Origin: Rhodocytophaga rosea
GTDB lineage: Bacteria; Bacteroidota; Bacteroidia; Cytophagales; 172606-1
DNA length: 64,000 nucleotides
Reading direction: 5' to 3'
Assembly (NCBI RefSeq): GCF_010119975.1
Contig: NZ_CP048222.1
Span: 62,001-126,000, forward strand
The position numbers were made by a program, and so were the translations under genes. This document shows, piece after piece, positions 56,138 to 64,000 of the stretch (within the stretch, counting starts at the first letter, position 1; each line of letters begins with the position of its first letter). The notes beneath the pieces are model-generated. The model was not told the origin of the DNA. It did no database searches and saw only the letters and a list, made by a program, of their open reading frames with translations.

Positions 56138-56180
56138 TTCCCTTTAGTGAATTAAATTAACTTCCCCTTTCGCTTTACTC
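56138..56180. repeat. Dispersed GAAAGGGG repeat, copy 15
   Basis: TTCCCTTTAGTGAATTAAAT followed by TAACTTCCCCTTTCGCTTTACTC. It lies 50 bases left of the IS5-type element. Confidence 0.75.
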
Positions 56181-56229
56181 ATAAAAAGTACCTTTGCAAC
56201 TTATGTAAAAAAATAAAGTGAAAAACTGT

Positions 56230-57097
56230 AAGAGAATGTTTTGAAATATTATTCGGTTTTTCTTTTGAGCAGAGTATCAATAAAGGCTAATTGTAGCATG
56301 GCTTCCGAACTTTCTGTGCTTTTTTCAAAATCACGGCTCAACCTACGCTTAAAATTGAGCCATCCGTAGCTACGTTCCACTACCCAACGGCCCCCTGCCG
56401 GGACAAAGCCTTTCACGCTTTCAGGCTTTTGTACAATTTCTACACTCCATCCATATTGTTTTTTCACTTCTTCCACAAAAGTCTCTGTGTAGCCATTATC
56501 TGCTTTCAGGGTATGCAGGCGGGCGGACTTGCCCTTCAACTTAGCTGCTAACTCATATCCTGCTGTGGTGTCTGATATATTAGCAGCTGTAATATGCACC
56601 GCCCAGGGGATACCTAAACAGTCCACAGGCAGATGTCTTTTTCTGCCATTCACTTTTTTATTGCCATCTATGCCTTTATCCTGACTGGTAAATTGTATAA
56701 TCTTAACACTTTGGCTATCAATGGCCAACACGCTTGGCAGGGCTTGTCTGCCTGCTTTTTTTCTTTCTCTGCCTGCTAAAAAAGCTAACAACTCTTCAAT
56801 AATGCCCCGCTTTTTCCACTGCCTGAAATGATAGTAAATGGTTTGCCAGGGTGGGTACTTACTTTCCATATTGCGCCATTGGCTGCCCGTAGTTAGCAGC
56901 CAAAGCAGTGCATTGATTATCACCCGTTTTTCATGTTTAATCTTTCTTTGGTTATCAATTATTTCCTTGATAACTTCCCATTCAGGGTCAGTGAGCGCAG
57001 AGAATTTTTCTTGCATAAACTTGATGATTAGACACCTCAAGTTTACTCACTGATTCTTTCTTTTACCCTATTTTTATTCTTCCAAAACGTTCTCTAA
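56230..57097 (-). mobile_element. Intact IS5-family insertion sequence
   Basis: Inverted ends (T/A)AGAGAA(T/C)GTTTTG(A/G)AA at 56230-56246 and about 57081-57097, around one complete transposase gene. The short direct target repeat expected for the group could not be decided. Confidence 0.85.
56249..57016 (-). CDS. IS5-family transposase
   Basis: A 255-residue protein from ATG 57016 (MQEKFSALTDPEWEVIKEII); an in-frame ATG at 57040 adds eight residues. The N-terminal DUF4096-like region is NALLWLLTTGSQWRNMESKYPPWQTIYYHFRQWKK. The DDE core has VLAIDSQSVKI (D), NKKVNGRKRHLPVDCLG, LHTLKADNGYTETF (D) and GGRWVVERSYGWLNFKRRLSRDFEKS (E). Complete and free of palindromic insertions. Probably active. 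Confidence 0.93.
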   Translation of the reverse strand: MQEKFSALTDPEWEVIKEIIDNQRKIKHEKRVIINALLWLLTTGSQWRNMESKYPPWQTIYYHFRQWKKRGIIEELLAFLAGRERKKAGRQALPSVLAIDSQSVKIIQFTSQDKGIDGNKKVNGRKRHLPVDCLGIPWAVHITAANISDTTAGYELAAKLKGKSARLHTLKADNGYTETFVEEVKKQYGWSVEIVQKPESVKGFVPAGGRWVVERSYGWLNFKRRLSRDFEKSTESSEAMLQLAFIDTLLKRKTE

Positions 57098-57319
57098 GAC
57101 TTCTTTGTAACTTTTATTTGAGTGGTGCGTATAAGTAATCATTAAGTCTAGAATAGATTTAGCAATAAACTATTCAAACTTTGTAAGGATTAAAGGAAAA
57201 TCGGAAAGGAGCTTAGGCTATGAAAGATTTCTTTTAATCCTTTCTTTTTTACTTCCCTTTATAAGCTACATGTCCTAGCTTATCTACTCTATGCTACACA
57301 CAAGCATTATCTTTAAAAA

Positions 57320-57517
57320 GTGATAAAACTACCTTTCACTCTGACATTTTTATTCATTTTATCTACGTATATTTATATAATAAATAAACTCTCCTTACCA
57401 AATATAGATAAACATGGAATTACCTACTTTAATACTACATCCGGCCTTATTTATGGTGGGTTGATTTGCTTTTGTCACCCTAGGATTAAAAATCTATACG
57501 ATGACCAAAACCGTTAA
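57320..57517 (+). CDS. Possible small membrane protein
   Basis: A 65-codon frame with a GTG start. It has two hydrophobic stretches (LPFTLTFLFILSTYIYII and TTSGLIYGGLICFC). No family or strong context, so it may be spurious. Confidence 0.25.
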   Translation: MIKLPFTLTFLFILSTYIYIINKLSLPNIDKHGITYFNTTSGLIYGGLICFCHPRIKNLYDDQNR

Positions 57518-57539
57518 ACAGTAGCGTATATAGCCATTA

Positions 57540-57890
57540 ATGGAAAAACTTCCGCCTAAGCTAGCCCGTTTTACCAACACACTACACCAAATGTTAATTG
57601 AAAAACTAATACAACCCTTCAGTAATAAACCTTTCTCCCAACAAAGAGAAATAGTATTTAATATTATTGATCTTCTATCTGAGGTTTCACCTGCTAATTT
57701 ACAAGCAGATTTGCAGGATTTAAAAGCCAATATGGATTTTTGAAAATCTGCTGTTTTTGTAACACTCGACAAAATGTATACGCGGGTACTGTGGTTCAAT
57801 AAAGAGGGCCTCGACGCTGGAACCATGCATGAGATACTGAGTGCAAAAATTGAACAATTATCCACTCGCTCCCATCATAATGCATACTGA
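57540..57890 (+). pseudogene. Possible small gene split by an in-frame TGA
   Basis: From ATG 57540 a 67-residue frame (MEKLPPKLARFTNTLHQMLI...LQADLQDLKANMDF) ends at a TGA (57741-57743). The same frame then stays open for 48 more codons, with protein-like content (KSAVFVTLDKMYTRVLWFNK, MHEILSAKIEQLS), to a TGA ending at 57890. A single gene of about 115 residues with a nonsense codon is plausible, but no family was recognised. Confidence 0.35.
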
Positions 57891-58425
57891 TTTCTAAAGT
57901 CAAACTAGGCTTTTAGTTATCTTGGAGATGGTAGCCTATGCTGCAATTTACTGACTTAAGGATCCGATACTAAAAGGGGCAAAGGAAGCATAATCGATAT
58001 ATTTCTTCTCTAGCATCAATTAGCAACTAACCTCAAAGTTATAAGTTTCAAAATTCTCCCCTTTCTTGAAACTAATTACTATAGGATATAAAGAGCATGA
58101 AGTATCATAATTATCTTCTTAATGTGGTTCTCAAAAAGTGGGCGACAGATAAAAATAACCTGTATAGCCGCCATCTGCATAAAAGAGACTGCCTTCAGGA
58201 AATACAATAGGCAAGACTTGCAAAGCAGTCAAGCGACAAATGAGCCGGGTTGAGTTAAAATCACCTATGATCGGTTATCTAAAGATTGTGTCATTGCCTC
58301 CTTTCTAATACTGATAAAATCGCCCCTGGAGGTATTCATAAGCATGCTTTCCATTAAATTAATAGTAAAAAACATAGCATTTATCTTTTAGATAGGTATC
58401 CTTATTCTAAAAGATAGAATCAGTA
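57891..58425. other. Intergenic stretch with one dispersed repeat
   Basis: Repeat copy at 58043-58074; no gene recognised. Confidence 0.45.
58043..58074. repeat. Dispersed GAAAGGGG repeat, copy 16
   Basis: AAGTTTCAAAATTCTCCCCT followed by TTCTTGAAACTA; the TTTCAAG/CTTGAAA ends are well preserved. Confidence 0.75.
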
Positions 58426-58680
58426 TTAATTTTTAAACTTGAATTTGAAAAACAGTAAGACAAAAGAGAGCAATAAAGTAATTGAGTTGGCTACAATAAT
58501 AGGAGTATCTTTTTCAAGAATGCCATAAATCAACCACAAGGAAACCCCCGTAGAGAAGGCAATGAGCATTTTTAAAGATAAATCTTTAGAGGATTTGCTT
58601 TTCCATGTTTTAACCACCTGTGGAACATAAGCGAGGGTGGTAATACTAGCAGCTATTAATCCAAGAATAAACGTAGACAT
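58426..58680 (-). CDS. SemiSWEET-type sugar transporter
   Basis: An 84-residue protein with three membrane helices. The first has the signature ILGLIAASITTLAYVPQVVKTW (the PQ motif) and continues KSKSSKDLSLKMLIAFSTGVSLWLIYGILEKDTPIIVANSITLLLSFVLLFF, including the conserved Trp-Tyr-Gly and Asn in helix 3. SemiSWEETs dimerise to move small sugars across the inner membrane. Full family length. Monocistronic. Confidence 0.92.
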   Translation of the reverse strand: MSTFILGLIAASITTLAYVPQVVKTWKSKSSKDLSLKMLIAFSTGVSLWLIYGILEKDTPIIVANSITLLLSFVLLFFKFKFKN

Positions 58681-59836
58681 AAAACTTGAGTTTCCTTTCT
58701 TACTTTAAGACACTATGTTACTTTAAGGTCTTATGATTAGTTACATCGAAATAGCTTTAGTGAAAGCAGTACCATTTAGGTGATTAATTAAAGAATGGTA
58801 GAAGGGGTCTTGCCCGGCCATGGGTTGACAAAAATCACTCTTAAATAGGGAAGAAAAGTGATAGGGCAAAAGGGGAGTAAAATTGTAAGTTTAGCAGTGA
58901 TAAGATGCATTCTTTACCCTCTCATCCATTTGTTCAGTTTCAAGAAAGGAGAATTTAATGTAACTACCCCTTTCGAGTAACTAGTTCATTAATATACGCG
59001 ATTAGTGAAAGTATCATACCTGTTAATAATTCCTTCCTCAATAATTTCCTAATGGATAGGTACATTATTAAGTTAGTCTCACAAACATGCTATTGAATTT
59101 ATTGATAAGGCAGCGGATATGGTTCATCGTTGGAGAAATTTCTTGTCAAAATCAGTCTTTGTGATTCTCTAAATCGGTGCTGAATGGTAATTATTGATTT
59201 ACAGGATAGATCCCGTCCAGGGTAAGATTGACAACAAAATTCCCTTTGAAAAATGAATCATATCAACTAATAAGCCGTCTACTTACGGCCTTTTAGTTCG
59301 TATTTGTCTACTGTATGATGATTCCATTTATGAAACAGCGTATTTGCTCAAATAAGAAATTACTAAGTTCAAATAAGAACTTGACTTATTGAAGTATTTC
59401 CTCATCAAATTATTTATAAGTCTCCTATCTTGTTTTAGTTAAACTATTTCACCTTAAAATTTAATTACGTATATGGTATATATATACCCTGATCATAACA
59501 TGCGCATTATTGTTGGACTGATGATTCAGTGTCCCCAAACGACGAGAGCCTTGAATAAAGTAGCCCGGGCACCTCGGCAAACAAAGGATTATCTGCAGCT
59601 AAATTAGCCATTTTATACAACTGGCAGATGGGGTAGACAATCAGACTCCCAGACTTAACTTAGCCGTGGGTAATCTTAATTCTTTTTCTTTCTACACTCT
59701 TCGCTACAGCATTTACTGTTTGAAGGCTACCCCCGTTACCCGACTTCCTGCAAGTATTCCTACACATGCTTTAATAGTATGCTTTGTGAAAAATTTGTAC
59801 ACATACAATACGTTTCATCATCCTTAAAAATAAAAT
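58681..59836. other. Long intergenic region
   Basis: It contains dispersed repeat copy 17 (58935-58984) and a 14-bp AT palindrome GGTATATATATACC near 59474. No reading frame could be supported; some segments may be gene remnants. Confidence 0.45.
58935..58984. repeat. Dispersed GAAAGGGG repeat, copy 17 (full palindrome)
   Basis: CAGTTTCAAGAAAGGAGAAT, centre TTAATGTAA, then CTACCCCTTTCGAGTAACTAG. Both arms present. Confidence 0.8.
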
Positions 59837-60415
59837 ATGCCACATATTAATGTCGATAAAAACCTACCGGGAATCCGGGCTTTGATGGCCTTCAGTCCGG
59901 AAACAGCAGCCGCCTTGAGTGTATTTACCAACCTGTTGCTGCGAACCGACGAAGGTTTAACCATGGCAGAAAGAGAATTAATAGCCACTCACGTATCCAA
60001 TTTAAACAATTGCTTTTATTGTGAACACTCACATGGAGCTATCGCCGCTTGCTACCTCGACGGCAATGCAGATTTAGTTGAACAGGTAACACAGAATTAT
60101 GCCGAAGCAGCTATTTCGGAAAAGTTAAAAGCGCTTCTTTCAATTGCCGGAAGTGTACAAAAAGGAGGAAAATTTGTAACGACCAAGCAAGTTGACGCAG
60201 CGAAAAGCCTTGGAGCAACAGACAAGGATATCCATGATACCGTACTGATCGCCGCTGCTTTTTGTATGTATAACCGGTATGTGGACGGGCTTGCTGCCGA
60301 CACGCCTACAGACCTTTCTTCCTATTCATTAAGAGCACAACAGATCGCTGAAAAGGGCTACGGCACCCACATTTTTACAACTAAACAACCTGTTGCTAAT
60401 AATAAAGAGGCATAA
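59837..60415 (+). CDS. AhpD-like carboxymuconolactone decarboxylase/peroxidase-family protein
   Basis: A 192-residue protein. The core motif is LIATHVSNLNNCFYCEHSHGAIA (about residues 48-72), with the redox CxxC and the following histidine (C-F-Y-C-E-H-S-H), as in peroxidase-related AhpD proteins. A second helix pair (KALLSIAGSVQKGGKFVTTKQVDAAKSLG, DIHDTVLIAAAFCMYNRYVDGLA) matches the family C-terminus. It should reduce peroxides or act as a small redox carrier. It lies 48 bases upstream of the SusC gene on the same strand, so co-transcription is likely. Confidence 0.9.
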   Translation: MPHINVDKNLPGIRALMAFSPETAAALSVFTNLLLRTDEGLTMAERELIATHVSNLNNCFYCEHSHGAIAACYLDGNADLVEQVTQNYAEAAISEKLKALLSIAGSVQKGGKFVTTKQVDAAKSLGATDKDIHDTVLIAAAFCMYNRYVDGLAADTPTDLSSYSLRAQQIAEKGYGTHIFTTKQPVANNKEA

Positions 60416-60463
60416 TATAATGTCTATTCTCACCCTTAAACCTTAATTGTAAATCAAAAAACA

Positions 60464-63409
60464 ATGAAGATTAAACTCTTTTTTATAGGATGGCTCTTAA
60501 TGGCCGTTCCTGTTTTTCTTTTTGCCCAAAATAAGCCCTTTACCGGCTATATTCAAACCAGTAACAACATTCCCGTGCCGGGAGCAACTGTTTTGGTTAA
60601 AAACTCAACTCAGGCAGTAGCTTCAGATGAAAGCGGCAAGTTTTCCCTTAACATTCCCGCTGATGCGGAGATAGTGGTAAGTGCAATCGGATTTAAATCT
60701 CAAACGCTTAACCTCTCAGGGCTTTCTACTGTGCAAGTAACGCTTGAAGATGATGTATTAAGGCTTGATGAAGTGGTGGTAACCGGTTTATCTACAACAG
60801 TAAAAAGAAAAAATCTGGCAAATGCCGTAGCGGTAGTAAGCGCACAGCAATTAATCGGAACTGCCCCCGCTCAAACGCTGGATGCTGCACTCTCCGGAAA
60901 AATCCCCGGCGCATTTATAAATGCTAATTCCGGCACACCGGGCGGAGGGATTTCTGTAAGACTTCGGGGCGTAACATCCATATTTGGAAATACACAGCCT
61001 TTGTATGTAATAGACGGTGTTTTTGTAGACAACTCGTCTACTTCGGCCGGATTAAATGCTGTAACTGCTGCCTCAAGTGGCGGCTCCTCATCTAATCAAG
61101 ATAATCCTTCAAACCGCATTGCAGATATCAGACCAGAAGATATTGAGAATATCGAAATATTAAAAGGAGCGTCGGCAGCAGCTATTTACGGCTCTAAAGC
61201 TGCGGCCGGCGTAATAATTATTACCACAAAAAGAGGTAAGCAAGGTAAAACAAATATCTCTTTATTGCAGAGTGTAGGCTTTGCAAGGCCCATAAAATTA
61301 TTAGGTGTACGAGAGTTTACTGCTCAAACAGCTTCCACGTTACGAGGAGATTCAGCGGCCCTTGCTCAGCAATTTCTTACGGCCCAAGCTAATGGACAAA
61401 TATTTGATTATGAGAAAGAAATTTACGATAACACCCCCTTCTTAAGAAATACGGTGTTGAGCATGAACGGCGGAAATGAAAAGACCGGTTTTTATTTTTC
61501 TGTATCGCAAAAAGATGAAGCCGGATTGGTGAAAAATACCGGATATAACAATACAGGATTTCGATTAAATCTTGATCATAAGGTAACCGACAGGATCAAA
61601 GCCGGCATTACCACTAATTATATACATTCTTCGGCAGACAGAGGTTTATTTGGTAACGATAATACCGGTGTAACTACCGGGATTGCCCTTTCTTCCACCC
61701 CTGGCTTTGCTCAATTACATCCCGATGCTAACGGAAATTATCCTAATAATCCTTTTGCCGCTTCCAATCCTTTGCAAACCATTGCCTTGATGAAAAATAA
61801 CGAAACCGTAAACAGATTTATAAGCGGCATTAATTTAAATGCAACCCTCCATAAAAGCGATAAAAGCGTTACTCAGTTTATTGGCAGAGGCGGAGTGGAT
61901 TTCTATAATTTCGCAACGGATGTCTTATTCCCAAGTACATTACAGTTTCAGGCAATAAACAAAGGTACCTCTATTCAGGGGGCTACCCGGAATTTGAGTA
62001 CCAATTATATTCTTTCGCTGGTCAATACTCTTTCAGCTTCTGAAAACATTACTTTAACCACCTCCGCCGGTATTACTCAGGAAACCGGAGATTATAATAA
62101 CCTGTTAAACGTGGCTACTCAAGTTATTGCCGGTCAATCCAATGTTGACCAGGCCGGTGCCCTAAATGCTACTCAATTGCGCACTAAATATCGTAACAAC
62201 GGTATTTTCTTTCAGGAAGAAGCGGATATAATAGATGCAATTACTTTAACGGGAAGTGTTCGTTTTGACAGATCGAGCAATAATGGTAACGTTTCTAAAT
62301 TTTACATCTATCCTAAAGCCGGAGCATCTGTAAATTTAACAGGCCTAGGCATTGTGAGAGAAGGATTATTTGAAAATATAAAACTTCGTGCAGCGTACGG
62401 GCAGGCAAATAATGTTCCGGCTTACGGAAGCAAATTTACTTCCTTAGGTGTATCTAACATTACCGGTAACCCCGGATTACTTGTGAATACACAAGCCGGA
62501 CAAGCCGGGATTAAGCCGGAAAGGCAAACCGAATTAGAATCCGGAATAGACTTTAGCTTATTAAAAGGCAAGCTGGGCTTTGAATTCACTTATTACGACA
62601 AAAATGTGTATGACTTTCTTTTACTAACTACTCCGCCGCCTTCTTCCGGATTTGCTCAGAGATGGGCCAATGCGGGTGACTTACGTAATCAAGGCGTAGA
62701 ATTAGCAATGAATGCCAGGCCGGTAGAAGCAAAAAATATCACATGGAATACGTCTGTGAATTTCTGGATGAACCGTTCTAAAATAACGAGGCTGGGCGTT
62801 CAACCAGTACAACTGGGCTCTACAGGAGGGGTAGTGTTGGGTACGTTCCAGATAGAAGAAGGTAAATCCGCCACCCAAATTGTAGGCCTTAACGGACAAG
62901 GCATAGGCGTTCTGGGCAATACGGAGCCAAAATTTCAAATGAATACCTATAATGAAATTACTTTCTTTAATACGCTGAGTTTGCGCTTTTTAGTACACTG
63001 GAAGAATGGTGGCCAAAACGTAAATGTGACAGCCCTTCAAAACGTTTTCGGGGGCACAAGTGCAGATTATGATCAACCTACTAAGGAAGGATTTCCAAAA
63101 GGAGTGAGTCAGTTAATGAAAATTGGAACCGATGCTCACCAAACAGTAGAAACCTCAACCTATCTGCGCTTCCGGGAAATCGGTCTTTATTATACATTCA
63201 GCAACTTGCCGGTATCCTATATTAAGTCAGTTAGTCTCGGCGCTTCCCTTAACAATTTTTTCACGCTCACTAAGTATAGATCTTACGACCCTGAAGTATC
63301 TAATTTCGGAGCCGGTTTTTCATCAGGTGTAGACATAACCCCTATCCGTCGAGCAAACGTGCGGCCTTACACCTTTCATTCCATTTTTAACAGTAACAAG
63401 AATACGATC
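60464..63409 (+). CDS. SusC/RagA-family TonB-linked outer-membrane protein (reads through into SusD)
   Basis: About 980 residues. A signal peptide (MKIKLFFIGWLLMAVPVFLFAQ) is followed by a CarboxypepD-reg domain (TGYIQTSNNIPVPGATVLVK), the SusC signature GEVV-like DEVVVTGL, the plug (GISVRLRGVTSIFGNTQPLYVIDGVFVD, EDIENIEILKGASAAAIYGSKAAAGVIIITTKRG) and a barrel. It should end with an aromatic residue. Here the frame runs RPYTFHSIFNSNKNTI and straight into the SusD start, with no stop before the window end. One extra T in the TTT at about 63374-63376 would give TFSFHF and a stop at 63388-63390, a normal SusC end. Substrate unknown; the AhpD-like gene lies upstream. Confidence 0.88.
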
Positions 63410-64000
63410 ATGCAAAAGATTATAAGAACATACGGCATATTATGTATTGCATCGCTGCTGTTTTTAGCGGCATGCGAAAAAGATTACGGCAATTTAAACA
63501 ACGCCACAATCGAAGACCTATCAAAGAACGCCACCAAAAGTGAATTAAATAATTTGGTAAGCGGAACTGAATCCGGCATGCGGAATTCGCTGAATCTGTA
63601 TTTGGATGACGTCGGTGTGCTTGGAAGAGAAATATACCGTTTATCAGTTTCCGAACCGCGTTATGTTTTGGATTTGCTAGGTGCCAATAATTCAGTGCTG
63701 ATGGGCACAAATCCATACATTACTATTCCATGGGCAGCAAGATACCGTGTTGTAAAAAACTGTAATACACTGATAAGGGCTGCTACTAATTCCACGCTCA
63801 TAACCGATTCGGAAAAGAAAGGCTATACTGGATTTGCCAGAACTGTTAAAGCGTATCAACTTTTGCTCAATCTGAATCTTACCTATTCAAAAGGAATCAG
63901 AGTAAATGTTGAAAATCCTGAGCTTCTCGGGCCGATTGTAAGTTACGAGGAGGGTTTAAAATCCATCACTTCTTTGCTTGATTCGGCTAAAACAGATTTA
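63410..64000 (+). CDS. SusD/RagB-family nutrient-binding lipoprotein, 5' part (cut by window end)
   Basis: ATG 63410 starts MQKIIRTYGILCIASLLFLAAC, a lipoprotein signal with lipobox LAAC, then EKDYGNLNNATIEDLSKNAT. It continues with SusD-type helices (PWAARYRVVKNCNTLIRAA, GFARTVKAYQLLLNLNLTYSKGI). SusD is the surface lid that hands glycans to the SusC channel. It is in the same frame as the upstream SusC with no intervening stop. A fused translation would bury the lipobox, so independent initiation at 63410 is expected. Confidence 0.88.
   Translation, partial: MQKIIRTYGILCIASLLFLAACEKDYGNLNNATIEDLSKNATKSELNNLVSGTESGMRNSLNLYLDDVGVLGREIYRLSVSEPRYVLDLLGANNSVLMGTNPYITIPWAARYRVVKNCNTLIRAATNSTLITDSEKKGYTGFARTVKAYQLLLNLNLTYSKGIRVNVENPELLGPIVSYEEGLKSITSLLDSAKTDL

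Noticed and set aside
1-64000. CRISPR arrays, tRNA or rRNA genes
   Set aside because: No regularly spaced direct repeats with unique spacers, no cloverleaf-like segments with conserved arms and no rRNA-like conserved stretches were noticed while reading; a dedicated scan was not possible.

Overview
The window looks like a chromosomal stretch of a Bacteroidota bacterium, most likely a Cytophagales relative. The signs are a SusC/SusD pair, a second TonB-dependent receptor, a one-piece hybrid sensor/AraC regulator, proteins ending in type IX secretion (T9SS) sorting domains, a SemiSWEET, and moderately AT-rich DNA with long intergenic gaps. I cannot fix the genus. No rRNA, tRNA or CRISPR array was recognised.

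Layout. 1-3.2 kb: a TetR-controlled MFS efflux cassette. 3.2-9.7 kb: an accessory patch with decayed IS1182-type and IS256-type elements, a DUF1016 nuclease and a serine recombinase. 10-14 kb: a frameshifted msrA, a GNAT, an IS1182-derived MITE, an atypical LuxR-type regulator and a lipoprotein. 14.4-25.3 kb: a hybrid two-component regulator and a TonB-dependent receptor that share a 16-bp motif upstream, then an acyltransferase, a repeat-rich T9SS surface protein and a DUF1624-like membrane protein broken in an A14 tract. 25.6-31.2 kb: GNAT, a wrecked IS3-family element, AraC plus DoxX, a DUF72 pseudogene and an intact ISAs1-family element. 31.4-43.7 kb: Mn catalase, an enolase-superfamily enzyme, a 1339-residue T9SS protein and an FtsX/MacB-type permease with an in-frame stop. 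44.4-48.2 kb: a double-glycine peptide with its HlyD and C39-ABC exporter. 48.7-58.7 kb: an SDR, a nuclease/phosphatase, GNAT, an S41 peptidase, a beta-propeller protein, a GH16-like enzyme, an intact IS5-family element and a SemiSWEET. 59.8-64 kb: an AhpD-like protein, then SusC and SusD, which read as one open frame to the window edge.

The most unusual signal is a family of tiny (about 30 bp) imperfect palindromes, typically GGACCT...AGGTCC. They sit inside the coding sequence of three unrelated transposases (IS1182, IS256 and IS3 types). Two copies in different IS families match at 29 of 30 positions. One copy has another 30-bp palindrome nested in it, replacing exactly one base. In most cases removing the element restores the expected transposase reading frame if one base is given back. 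I saw none outside transposases. A second, independent repeat family (A/G-TTTC-A-GAAAGGGG ... CCCCTTTC...) lies in about 17 intergenic places, and IS1182 and its MITE have inserted into copies of it.

Many genes carry a single disabling lesion (msrA, DUF72, FtsX permease, DUF1624, beta-propeller protein, possibly the SusC end). Some lie in homopolymers and could be assembly errors. Others are clean in-frame stop codons.
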